NCBI GenBank assembly: GCA_965248995.1
Contig: CBDFKY010000004.1
Span: 169,408-233,407, forward strand
Direction of reading: 5' to 3'
Source of the DNA: CBDFKY01 sp965248995
GTDB taxonomy: Bacteria > Pseudomonadota > Alphaproteobacteria > Rickettsiales > UBA998
Length of the DNA: 64,000 nt
Shown here: piece by piece, positions 18,018-25,808 of the stretch
Numbering within the stretch: position 1 is the stretch's first letter
Layout: the number at the start of each line of letters is the position of its first letter
Made by a program: the position numbers and the translations under genes
Notes under the pieces: generated by a model
What the model saw: only the letters and a program-made list of their open reading frames with translations
What the model was told of the DNA's origin: nothing
Database searches by the model: none

Positions 18018-18049
18018 AGAAGGGGGCATCATGCCCCCTTCTGCTTTTT
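18018..18049 (+). terminator. Rho-independent terminator after the OmpA-family gene
   Basis: A near-perfect hairpin (GAAGGGGGC, short AT loop, GCCCCCTTC) starts 24 bases after the stop codon and is followed by CTGCTTTTT. It also sits immediately before the uup start, so uup must have a very short leader or depend on readthrough. Confidence 0.9.
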
Positions 18050-18061
18050 GTGAAAAAGGAA

Positions 18062-19906
18062 ATGGCTGAACGTTTAATACTGAATCTGGAAAACGTGGAT
18101 CTCACTTTCGGCGGAAAACCTTTGTTTGAAGGGTTGAGTATGCAGGTGGTGGAAGGGGATAAAATTTGTCTCGTCGGAAAAAACGGGGCGGGTAAAACCA
18201 CGTTGATGCGCCTGATGATGGGAGAAATCGAGCCGGACGCCGGTAAGCGGTTCTGTCTGACGGGCCTTACCATCGGATATCTGGCCCAGACCGTGCCCTG
18301 TAACCCGGGCGATTCTGTGCATCAGTTCGTCATGTCGGGGTTACCGCCCGAACAGCGGAGCGAGGAACAGCATCATCTCGTGGATATGGTGATTGCCCCG
18401 CTGGATCTGGCGTCGGACGCGTTGATGGGAACCCTGTCGGGTGGGCAGTTGCGGCGTGCGGCGCTGGCCCAGGCATTGATCACCGCGCCGGACATCCTCA
18501 TGCTGGACGAGCCGACCAACCATCTCGATCTCGGTGCGATCGAATGGCTGGAGCAATATCTTGCCGCATACCGCGGCGCCCTGATCTGCGTCAGCCATGA
18601 CCGGGCGTTCTTATCGGCGATTTCGCGTAAAGTGTTCTGGATCGACCGGGGGGCGATTCGTACCTGCCCGCAGGGGTACCGCCATTTCGAAGCGTGGGCG
18701 GAAGAAATGATCGAGCAGGAGGCGCGGGAACTGCATAACATGCAGCGCCGGCTCGCCGCCGAGGTGGACTGGACGCAGGGCGGCGTTTCCGGCAGGCGCA
18801 AGCGGAACGTGCGCCGCCTCAATGAACTGCACCGGCTGCGGGATAAGCTGAAATCCGACAAGACGGCGCATAAACAACGTCTGCAGGCGATCGAGGTGGA
18901 AAGCCTGACGCCCGCGCAGGCCTCCAAAATCATCGTCGAGTTCAAGCACGTCAGCAAATCCTTCACCCATGAGGATCGTGTCACGCCTATTTTGAAAGAT
19001 TTCAACCTGCGCATAGCGCGCGGTGACCGTATCGGGATCCTGGGTAAAAACGGTTCGGGGAAATCGACGTTTATCAAGCTGCTGGTAGGAGAGCTGGAGC
19101 CGGATGAAGGGCGGGTGGCACGGGGTAAAACCATTGCGGTGTCTTATTTCGATCAGAACCGCAGCGAACTGAATCCCAATAAGACATTGTGGGAAACCTT
19201 ATGTCCGGACGGGGGGGATTACGTTTCCATCGGCGGGTCACAGGAAAAGTTCAAGCATGTGTGCGGCTATCTGAAAGATTTTCTCTTCGACCCCAAAGCG
19301 GCGCGTGACCGGGTTTCCATTTTGTCCGGCGGGCAGCAGAACCGACTGATGCTGGCCAAACTGCTGACCAATCCGGGGAACGTGCTGATCCTGGATGAAC
19401 CGACCAACGATCTGGATATGGATACATTGGATATGCTGCAGGAGATCGTCAGCGATTATCAGGGAACCCTGCTGATCGTCAGCCATGACCGCGATTTTCT
19501 GGATCGTACCGTGACCGAAATTCTGGCGTTTGAAGGGGAGGGCGTGGTGGAAAGCCATCTTGGCGGCTACAGCGATTATCAGGCGACGAAGAAAAAGCTC
19601 ATTGGGCCAGCAGAGAAAAAAGCCGTGGCGGTGAAAAAAGAGCCGCCTGTCAAATTGCCTCAGAAATCGCCTTCCCAGCTTTCGGGAAAACAGCGTTTCG
19701 AACTGGAGAAACTGCCTGAAAAAATCACCGTCCTTGAAGAAGAGGTCGGCCATTTGCGTAATTTGCTGCTGGACGCGGAACTGTATACGCGTGACCCTGT
19801 ATTGTTCGACCGTACCACGTCCCGGTTCATGCGGGCCCAGGAAGAATTAAGTTTTGCCGAGATGCGCTGGCTGGAGCTGGAAGAGCGCAGGCAGGCCGCA
19901 CCCTAG
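18062..19906 (+). CDS. uup: ABC-F family ATPase, Uup type
   Basis: 614 residues, soluble. Two ATP-binding cassettes are present: Walker A LVGKNGAGKTTLMRL and LGKNGSGKSTFIKLLVGE, signatures LSGGQLRRAALAQAL and LSGGQQNRLMLAKLL, and Walker B ILMLDEPTNHLDL and VLILDEPTNDLDMD. The inter-domain linker with GGVSGRRKRNVRRLNEL and the C-terminal coiled coil (ELEKLPEKITVLEEEVGHLR) identify Uup rather than EttA or YheS. Uup acts on ribosomes or branched DNA and limits precise transposon excision. The ATG at 18062 is used; a GTG at 18050 is in frame but overlaps the terminator tail. It ends 4 bases inside the convergent fabG. Confidence 0.92.
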   Translation: MAERLILNLENVDLTFGGKPLFEGLSMQVVEGDKICLVGKNGAGKTTLMRLMMGEIEPDAGKRFCLTGLTIGYLAQTVPCNPGDSVHQFVMSGLPPEQRSEEQHHLVDMVIAPLDLASDALMGTLSGGQLRRAALAQALITAPDILMLDEPTNHLDLGAIEWLEQYLAAYRGALICVSHDRAFLSAISRKVFWIDRGAIRTCPQGYRHFEAWAEEMIEQEARELHNMQRRLAAEVDWTQGGVSGRRKRNVRRLNELHRLRDKLKSDKTAHKQRLQAIEVESLTPAQASKIIVEFKHVSKSFTHEDRVTPILKDFNLRIARGDRIGILGKNGSGKSTFIKLLVGELEPDEGRVARGKTIAVSYFDQNRSELNPNKTLWETLCPDGGDYVSIGGSQEKFKHVCGYLKDFLFDPKAARDRVSILSGGQQNRLMLAKLLTNPGNVLILDEPTNDLDMDTLDMLQEIVSDYQGTLLIVSHDRDFLDRTVTEILAFEGEGVVESHLGGYSDYQATKKKLIGPAEKKAVAVKKEPPVKLPQKSPSQLSGKQRFELEKLPEKITVLEEEVGHLRNLLLDAELYTRDPVLFDRTTSRFMRAQEELSFAEMRWLELEERRQAAP

Positions 19907-20640
19907 ACCATCAGCAACCCGCCGTTGATATGTAGCGTCTGTCCTGTGATATAGCTGGCCTCGGCGCCGGCTAAAAACACGACTCCTGCCGCGATGTCTT
20001 CCGGCAGCCCGAAACGGCCTGCGGGGATATTCGCGGTGATGCGTTCCGATTGTTTCTCGTCCAGCGCATCGGTCATCGGTGTCTTGATAAATCCGGGCGC
20101 CACGCAATTGACGGTAATGCCGCGGCTGGCCACTTCGGCGGCGAGCGCTTTGCTCATGCCGATCAATCCGGCCTTGGCCGCGCAATAGTTCGCCTGACCG
20201 GGATTGCCCATAATTCCGACCACGGAGGTGATATTGATGATACGGCCAGATCTGCGTTTCATCATGCCCTTGATGGCGGAACGGCTGAGGCGGAATGCCG
20301 AATTCAGATTGATGTCCAGCACGTCCTGCCAGTCTTCGTCTTTCATACGCAGGGCCAAACTGTCACGGGTAATGCCCGCGTTATTCACCAGAATATCCAG
20401 CCCGCCGAGCGCTTCTTCCGCTTTTGCGACCAGTCCGGCTACCGCTTCCTTATCGTCAAGGCGGCAGGGAAGGCATAAAGCGTTGTCCCCAAGCGTGGTG
20501 CGGAACGCTTCCAGTTTTTCCTTACTCGTCCCGGATAATGCTACCCGGGCACCTGCATCCAGCAACGCCCGCGCAATCGCTTGGCCGATACCACCCGTCG
20601 CACCCGTCACGAGTGCGCATTTTCCATCCAGTCTGCTCAT
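19903..20640 (-). CDS. fabG: 3-oxoacyl-[acyl-carrier-protein] reductase
   Basis: 245 residues. It reduces beta-ketoacyl-ACP with NADPH in fatty acid elongation. Short-chain dehydrogenase features: cofactor motif VTGATGGIGQAIA, ILVNNAGITRD, the Asn of LDINLNSAFRLS, catalytic Ser in ITSVVGIMGNPGQ, and YCAAKAG with the Tyr-Lys pair; the ending ITGQTLHINGGLLMV is typical of FabG. The usual fabD and acpP neighbours are missing here. The gene is convergent with uup, overlapping by 4 bases, and divergent from the EAL gene. Confidence 0.92.
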   Translation of the reverse strand: MSRLDGKCALVTGATGGIGQAIARALLDAGARVALSGTSKEKLEAFRTTLGDNALCLPCRLDDKEAVAGLVAKAEEALGGLDILVNNAGITRDSLALRMKDEDWQDVLDINLNSAFRLSRSAIKGMMKRRSGRIINITSVVGIMGNPGQANYCAAKAGLIGMSKALAAEVASRGITVNCVAPGFIKTPMTDALDEKQSERITANIPAGRFGLPEDIAAGVVFLAGAEASYITGQTLHINGGLLMV

Positions 20641-20762
20641 ACGCCTGTCATAGGCTAATTGCCGCGCACGTTCAATCCTTTGTTAAAGAGTTGCCGCTAG
20701 AATATTCTGCAAGATGCGACAGGTAGTGCGCATCGCCAGAGGCGAAGGTTTTTCTTTTTTCC

Positions 20763-22484
20763 ATGACAGCCCGTACCAATGTGCCAAGCGACCATTTTGC
20801 CGCATTCGCCTTCGCAGCGGCGGACGTATTATTCGAAGTTGACGCCGAAGGAATCATCCTATTCGCGGAAGGCGCGGTCAACGGCTTGCTCGGAGAATCT
20901 TCGGCCGCGTTGATAGGTCGGCCGTTCACGGACATCGTCAGCAGGTCCCATCACCGCCGTCTCGGCAACCTGTTCGAAACCATGAAACGGTGCGCACGGG
21001 TGGACGCCGTTTCACTCGCTCTACTTTCCCATACCCATGAAGCCGTTACTTTCAAGCTGTCCGGTATTTATATCGATCATAAAGGAAAGCGGTTTTATCT
21101 TTCGTTGCGGCTGGAGTCCGAAATACACACGGAAGCGGACTTGGATGTCCGCGATCCGGAAAGCGGGCTGCTCGATAAAGAAACATTTGCTTTGCGGGCC
21201 GGCGACCATATTAGAAAAGCCGCGGAAAAAGGGGAGGCGGTTTCCGTCACTCTGCTCGATTTTCCGGGATTGAAAGAATTACTGGATATGCTCTCCTCCC
21301 ATCAATCCAAGCAGCTGGTTCATTCCATCGGGGACTATCTGAAAACGAAATCCATAGGCGGGGACGCGGCAGGCGTCATCGACCGGGAATCCTATTCCAT
21401 CATCACTCCCGCCAAAATCGATACGCAGACGCTGGTCAAAGATATTCAGGCGATCGCGCATCAGGAAATTTCACCGGACTTCACCCTGAATATCCGTGCG
21501 GTGACGGTGGGGACGGAATCGGAGGAATATCCGCTGAACGCGGCGGATACCGCCAATGCGGTACTCTATACCATGAACCAGTTCGCTCGCCAGAAAGGAA
21601 CGGACTTCACCCTGCGCTCATTGAACGAGAGCTATGAGGAAATGCTTGAGGTGACTCTTTCCCATGTTACCGCCTTTCGTAAGACATTGACCGGTGATGC
21701 GTTCACCATCGCGTTCCAGCCTATCGTCAATATCCGCAACGGCATGGTGCATCATCATGAATGCCTGGTGCGCCTGCACAGCTCGGAAATATTCAAGAAT
21801 CCTTTTGAGTTCATTACGTTCGGGGAACAGGCGGGGATTATCAATGATTTTGACCTGATCATCGCCCAGAAAGTACTGGATATCCTGCGAAGCCAGCGGA
21901 AAGCGGGTCATACCATTCGACTGGCCATCAATATTTCCGGTAAATCGCTCGGCTCCAGCCTGTTCATGGACACGTTTCTGAATCTGCTGCGGGAAAATCA
22001 GGATATCCGCAGCGATCTGATCATCGAAATCACCGAATCCTACAAAATCGAAAACCTGAAACAGGTGGACGATTTCGTCCAGACACTGCGGAGCGAAGGG
22101 TCACAGGTGTGCCTGGATGATTTCGGCGCCGGTGATTCCTCGTTCGATTATCTACGTTATCTGCTGGTCGATTTTATCAAGATCGACGGCAGTTACGTGC
22201 GCGACGCGATGAAAACGGAGAGGGGACGGACACTGCTACGGGCCATGGCCAACTTATGCCGCAACCTCGATATCCAGGTAATCGGTGAAATGGTGGAAAG
22301 TGAGAAGGAAGCAGAGTTTTTATGGGAATGCGGCGTGCATTACGGGCAGGGATATTTGTTCGGCAAGCCCGATACGGATATGGAGATTCTGCAATCACAT
22401 GGAAAGATACTGCATACTTACGCCGGTATCTTCAATGCCCGTCGCTTCCATGCCGATGAAGAAGCGCAATATATCGGGGATTGA
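20763..22484 (+). CDS. PAS, degenerate GGDEF and EAL domain protein (c-di-GMP phosphodiesterase)
   Basis: 573 residues, no membrane segment. Residues about 15-110 look like a PAS domain (AADVLFEVDAEGIILFAEGA). A GGDEF-like fold follows at about 130-290, but no GGDEF active-site motif can be found, so cyclase activity is unlikely. The EAL domain starts near 315: FQPIVNIRNG, ECLVRL in place of EALLR, INISGKSL, IEITES, LDDFGAGDSS, FIKIDGSYV, GEMVES and GQGYLFGKP. All metal and catalytic residues appear kept, so cyclic di-GMP hydrolysis is likely. It would link a sensed signal to motility or surface behaviour. It is divergent from fabG. Confidence 0.87.
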   Translation: MTARTNVPSDHFAAFAFAAADVLFEVDAEGIILFAEGAVNGLLGESSAALIGRPFTDIVSRSHHRRLGNLFETMKRCARVDAVSLALLSHTHEAVTFKLSGIYIDHKGKRFYLSLRLESEIHTEADLDVRDPESGLLDKETFALRAGDHIRKAAEKGEAVSVTLLDFPGLKELLDMLSSHQSKQLVHSIGDYLKTKSIGGDAAGVIDRESYSIITPAKIDTQTLVKDIQAIAHQEISPDFTLNIRAVTVGTESEEYPLNAADTANAVLYTMNQFARQKGTDFTLRSLNESYEEMLEVTLSHVTAFRKTLTGDAFTIAFQPIVNIRNGMVHHHECLVRLHSSEIFKNPFEFITFGEQAGIINDFDLIIAQKVLDILRSQRKAGHTIRLAINISGKSLGSSLFMDTFLNLLRENQDIRSDLIIEITESYKIENLKQVDDFVQTLRSEGSQVCLDDFGAGDSSFDYLRYLLVDFIKIDGSYVRDAMKTERGRTLLRAMANLCRNLDIQVIGEMVESEKEAEFLWECGVHYGQGYLFGKPDTDMEILQSHGKILHTYAGIFNARRFHADEEAQYIGD

Positions 22485-22708
22485 ACTATTAAAAACGTGT
22501 GCGCTGCGCCACAAAACGATATCAATGGCATTTTGAATGGTAAAAATCATTTTACAATATGTTTTTTCCGTGCGTATCCTGACGCTTGAAGGGTATACTG
22601 CCGATAAAGCCGGAAAATAAGGGGATCGCGCAAGTGATGGTTTTCTTTTCCGGTTCCATGATAACAGACGTTTTTTACCCGATCATTACACACCTTAAGG
22701 AGAACGCC

Positions 22709-23011
22709 ATGAACAAGAACGAACTCGTTGCCGCAGTTGCAGAAGTTGCGGGTATGACGAAAACCGATGCTACCAAAGCGGTGGATGCATTCTGCGATGC
22801 AGTCACCTCCGCACTCAGTTCAGGCGATGAAGTACGCCTCGTCGGGTTTGGAACCTTTGCCGTCGCTGACCGCAAAGCAACGGAAGGCCGTAACCCACGT
22901 ACCGGCGCGGTGATCAAGATCGCTGCTTCGAAACTTCCAAAATTCAAGCCCGGCAAGCAGCTGAAAGACGCCTGCAATACCGTTGGCGCCAAGAAGAAAA
23001 AAGCGGCGTAA
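22709..23011 (+). CDS. hupB: DNA-binding protein HU
   Basis: 100 residues. HU is a small histone-like dimer that bends and compacts DNA. The sequence has the typical MNKNELVAAVAEVAGMTKTD start, VRLVGFGTFAVADRKA, the minor-groove arm GRNPRTGAVIKIAASKLPKF and a Lys-rich tail (AKKKKAA). The ATG at 22709 follows a strong TAAGGAGA site; an in-frame ORF upstream to 22586 lacks similarity. About 220 bases of AT-rich leader lie between the EAL gene and HU and contain a GTAAAA-ATC-TTTTAC-like palindrome near 22540. Confidence 0.96.
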   Translation: MNKNELVAAVAEVAGMTKTDATKAVDAFCDAVTSALSSGDEVRLVGFGTFAVADRKATEGRNPRTGAVIKIAASKLPKFKPGKQLKDACNTVGAKKKKAA

Positions 23012-23030
23012 CCACTTTTGAGCTTGACGG

Positions 23031-23067
23031 CGCAGGTGGCCGCGTGCTACCTGCGTCTTTCTGTTTT
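23031..23067 (+). terminator. Rho-independent terminator after hupB
   Basis: The stem CGCAGGT/ACCTGCG with an 11-base loop is followed by TCTTTCTGTTTT and lies 20 bases after the HU stop codon. Confidence 0.75.
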
Positions 23068-23100
23068 CAGCTCCGGTTGACGCGAAACAGATGAGTTTAG

Positions 23101-23176
<76 letters not shown>

Positions 23177-23383
23177 TTTATTCTTTGAAAATGGTAGACA
23201 AATTATTTCAAGCAGTAAAGGCAATAACTTTCTGAATTCTCTTTGTCACACTCCTGTCACAACAGGGGATGTTGCATGGCTACGATACGAAAGAGAGGAG
23301 ACAAATATACACATATGAAACCTGAGAATATCGTGGACAAGTTATACAGTGATCGATAATCGCTATTATGACCGATGCGAGCA

Positions 23384-23460
23384 CTGTTTTCTTGATTTAC
23401 ATTCCCTGTTATGGAAATAATCAATGTTATTCGGAAAGCCGCGGTTTTGCTGGAATTCTC
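23384..23460 (+). repeat. Direct repeat copy A (about 75 bp)
   Basis: Aligns without gaps to copy B at 24103-24179 at roughly three quarters identity. The best-kept block is CTGTTATGGAAA, then ATGTTAT and CGGAAAG. It ends 5 bases before the stop codon of the DUF1810 pseudogene. Confidence 0.65.
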
Positions 23461-23465
23461 TACAC

Positions 23466-23899
23466 TTAAGAGAGTAGCGTCAGCGTCTGCTCATCCTTTT
23501 GACCCGCGCACCATGTGATGAGAGCCTGCATGAAAATACTATGCTCATCTTTTGAGGCAAGGGCAAACAACGTCATCGACGAACAGAACTTTCTATCGTC
23601 TGGCGAGCCGAACAACGTATGTAACGAATCTGCCGTGCTCGCCAGCACCGCCTCGGTGCAGCAGATGAGCCTTTCGCCAAAGATGGGATGGGCTAGATAG
23701 GGGCTCGTGCTTCTGCAAGCGAACCGATGCCGTAGCGCTCCGCCAGGGCAGAATTTCCAAATCCGCGCATTTGCGGGAAGTTGAACTATATCCAGTGCGT
23801 TCGTTTTTTGCCGGCGGTTAGTTCAGCTAGCACCGTCTCAAAAACCGGTGCCTGCGCTTTTATAAACCGTTCCAAATTAAATAAGTCTAAGGATTCCAT
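23466..23899 (-). pseudogene. DUF1810 family protein, inactivated
   Basis: Read from ATG 23899, the minus strand gives MESLDLFNLERFIKAQAPVF and then a TAG (near 23802) where the family has the Trp of the HWIWF-like motif (here HWI, stop, FNFPQMRGFG). It continues with SALAERYGIGSLAEARA, breaks frame near 23700 (two extra bases, CCCC for CC), and resumes as YLAHPIFGERL, LFGSPDDRKFCSSMTLFA and a final CAGQKDEQTLTLLS. Together these are nearly a whole DUF1810 protein of about 143 residues. DUF1810 proteins are small and of unknown role, and are common in accessory regions. One nonsense and one frameshift change together argue for true decay rather than a single sequencing error. Confidence 0.8.
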
Positions 23900-24050
23900 G
23901 CGTCCTCGTTTCACTGTTACTGTGAAAAATCGCTACGATTACAGCGCCAGCACCGACCGTACCTACCTGCGTAGCGATCAGATTGATTTCGAGGTTTACC
24001 TGCAGGGCGATTACCATACTACTCTCACCAATCACGACATGATTTGGTAA
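23898..24050 (+). CDS. Possible small ORF, 50 residues
   Basis: An ATG at 23898 with AAGGA 5 bases upstream opens a 50-residue frame (MRPRFTVTVKNRYDYSA to the end TTLTNHDMIW). It has no membrane segment or known motif. It starts back to back with the DUF1810 pseudogene, sharing two bases of the start codons, so the ribosome-site match may be coincidence because the same bases encode ESL of the other gene. I cannot tell whether it is expressed. Confidence 0.25.
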   Translation: MRPRFTVTVKNRYDYSASTDRTYLRSDQIDFEVYLQGDYHTTLTNHDMIW

Positions 24051-24102
24051 TGAAAACGCGTTATATGAAGTACAGGAATTGCTTTTAATACTAACAAAAA
24101 CG

Positions 24103-24179
24103 CTGTTATCCCGTTTTAAATTCTCTGTTATGGAAACAGGCGATGTTATACGGAAAGTTGCGGTCTTGTTGGGATTGCG
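24103..24179 (+). repeat. Direct repeat copy B (about 75 bp)
   Basis: Second copy of the repeat at 23384-23460. It lies on the far side of the DUF1810 pseudogene and the 50-codon ORF, so the two copies bracket them. A looser third match (CAAAAACCCC..TTATTTCCCTCTTAAA) may start near 24214. Confidence 0.6.
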
Positions 24180-24198
24180 CGGTCGGATCAGTGAGGTT

Positions 24199-24248
24199 TT
24201 CCCTGTTACAATAGCAAAAACCCCATTATTTCCCTCTTAAACAGGGAA
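24199..24248. repeat. Inverted repeat TTCCCTGTT / AACAGGGAA
   Basis: Perfect 9-base arms at 24199-24207 and 24240-24248 are separated by 32 AT-rich bases. The arm sequence also occurs in direct repeat A (TTCCCTGTTATGG) and nearly so in copy B. Confidence 0.5.
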
Positions 24249-24489
24249 TTACTTTGGAGACTGGTTTGCAGCAAACTCCATGCACCACCATCATTTTTTT
24301 ATAAAATAAAGCGACAGGCTATCTGCGATTCATAGCAGTTTGATTACACTTAATTTACGATAGACTTCAAGTCTTAGCTTTTGCTAATGATATGTTTTTT
24401 TGGGGAAACCCCATATCTAATCAGACCTAGATTAAATATGTTGTTCCAGCATAAGTCGAACTTGTCGGGTCGCGAGGTGATATCTTTCC

Positions 24490-25728
24490 TCAAGCCACTT
24501 CTTCTACCACTGCCGATTCCGTCCCTTCTTCATCATAACGCTCATACGCCGACGCTAATGTCGCCAGCCGTGCGATCAGGCCTAAGCCGGACTCCGCAGC
24601 AAATGCCGCTTCATCAAACGGCAGGAACCGCATTCCCCCCGCATTCAGGCTCGCTTCCTCGCCGCGGCCTTCGTTGATACGCCAGACCTTGCCGACCGGC
24701 TCGCCGCCCACCAGATAAACCACCGGTTCGGCGGCGTCGCCGTCGACCGCGTCCATGGTGGGGATGCCTTCCTGAATAATCACTTCGGTGTTGGAGACGC
24801 CTTCCTTGATGACGTTCATTTTGTTGCGGATCTTCTTGTTGATGTCGTAAACCTCTTCCCCGCTGCGTACCGTCATGATGCCCATGCCGTAAGTGCCGCT
24901 GTCGGCTTTTACGTAAACATATGGGGTGCGGTCGATCCCGTACAGCGCGTATTTATGGCGGATGGAATGGAGGGTCTTGTCCACGCGGAGCGCCACGCAC
25001 TCCAGCCCCTGTTTTTCCTTGAAATTGATTTTTCCGCAGCGCTCCGTCACGGTCGAAAACAGCCAGCCGTCAAGATCGAACGCTTTTGCGAAATCATCGG
25101 CAATGCGCTGATAGCTTTCGAAATGGATGCTTTTGCGGCGTTGATGCCATCCGAGTGACGGGGAGGGAAGCACCGGCTGTTCTATATCCTGCAGCAATTC
25201 GGGTACCCCGGCGCTCAGGTCGTTGTTCAGCAGGACGGCGTCGGGTGTGAATCCGTCCGCGGTCGTGAGGCGTTGGTTACGACGGGTCAGACTTTCAGCG
25301 GTAATGCTGTTGTCGCCTGTGCCTTCCATGAGGAAACCGTCTTTTTCCTGCAGGTCGAACCTGCCGACCCGCACTTCCATGCCCGCCTGTTCCCCCAGCG
25401 CGACCAGATGTGTGAGATTATCGACGTACGGACGGTTACGGTCATGGTTTTCGGAAATGATAAGCAGACGTGACGAGGGGAGGGTCAAGCTTTTTATCTG
25501 TTTCGCGAAAGCCGCCGCGGCACGCTTCAGCCCTTCCGGCGGTATATTGTTGAAGCCGGCGGGAAACAGGTTGGTATCGACCGGCGCTATCTTAAATCCG
25601 GCGTTCCGTATATCCACGGAGCTGTAGATCGGGATGACCTGGCCATGATACGCTTCCGCAAACCACGAGGTGACGTCCGCGGCCCGCTGGCTGCATAATA
25701 TATTCAGGGTTGAAAGAAAAGAAGGCAT
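24490..25728 (-). CDS. gshA: Glutamate-cysteine ligase, ferrooxidans-type
   Basis: 412 residues from MPSFLSTLNI. It makes gamma-glutamylcysteine, the first step of glutathione synthesis, and belongs to the proteobacterial class first described in Acidithiobacillus, distinct from the E. coli and plant types. Recognisable parts are APVDTNLFPAGFNNIPPEGL, LLIISENHDRNRPYVDNL, LPSPSLGWHQRRKSIHFESY, YVYVKADSGTYGMGIMTV, VIIQEGIPTMDAVDGDAAEP and GKVWRINEGRGEEASLNAGG. gshB is not in the window. An ATG at 25812 would add 28 residues that do not look like the family. Confidence 0.9.
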   Translation of the reverse strand: MPSFLSTLNILCSQRAADVTSWFAEAYHGQVIPIYSSVDIRNAGFKIAPVDTNLFPAGFNNIPPEGLKRAAAAFAKQIKSLTLPSSRLLIISENHDRNRPYVDNLTHLVALGEQAGMEVRVGRFDLQEKDGFLMEGTGDNSITAESLTRRNQRLTTADGFTPDAVLLNNDLSAGVPELLQDIEQPVLPSPSLGWHQRRKSIHFESYQRIADDFAKAFDLDGWLFSTVTERCGKINFKEKQGLECVALRVDKTLHSIRHKYALYGIDRTPYVYVKADSGTYGMGIMTVRSGEEVYDINKKIRNKMNVIKEGVSNTEVIIQEGIPTMDAVDGDAAEPVVYLVGGEPVGKVWRINEGRGEEASLNAGGMRFLPFDEAAFAAESGLGLIARLATLASAYERYDEEGTESAVVEEVA

Positions 25729-25808
25729 GGAGACGGCCTTTGGCACGATGAAAGTGAAACGAATATAGGCTATTGTTGCAGTGCAATCAAGATGTCCTCT
25801 TAAAGCGT

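Larger units (their letters stand above)
23177..24489. other. AT-rich, gene-poor region downstream of tRNA-Val
   Basis: About 1.3 kb with no intact recognisable gene. It holds two imperfect direct repeats, a decayed DUF1810 gene on the minus strand, a doubtful 50-codon ORF and a long inverted repeat. The base composition is visibly richer in A and T than the flanking genes. Position right after a tRNA fits a former integration site, but no repeated tRNA 3' end, integrase or transposase was seen. Confidence 0.6.

Noticed and set aside
23515..23700. A 61-residue plus-strand ORF
   Set aside because: It is the antisense of the DUF1810 pseudogene, which has a clear family match.
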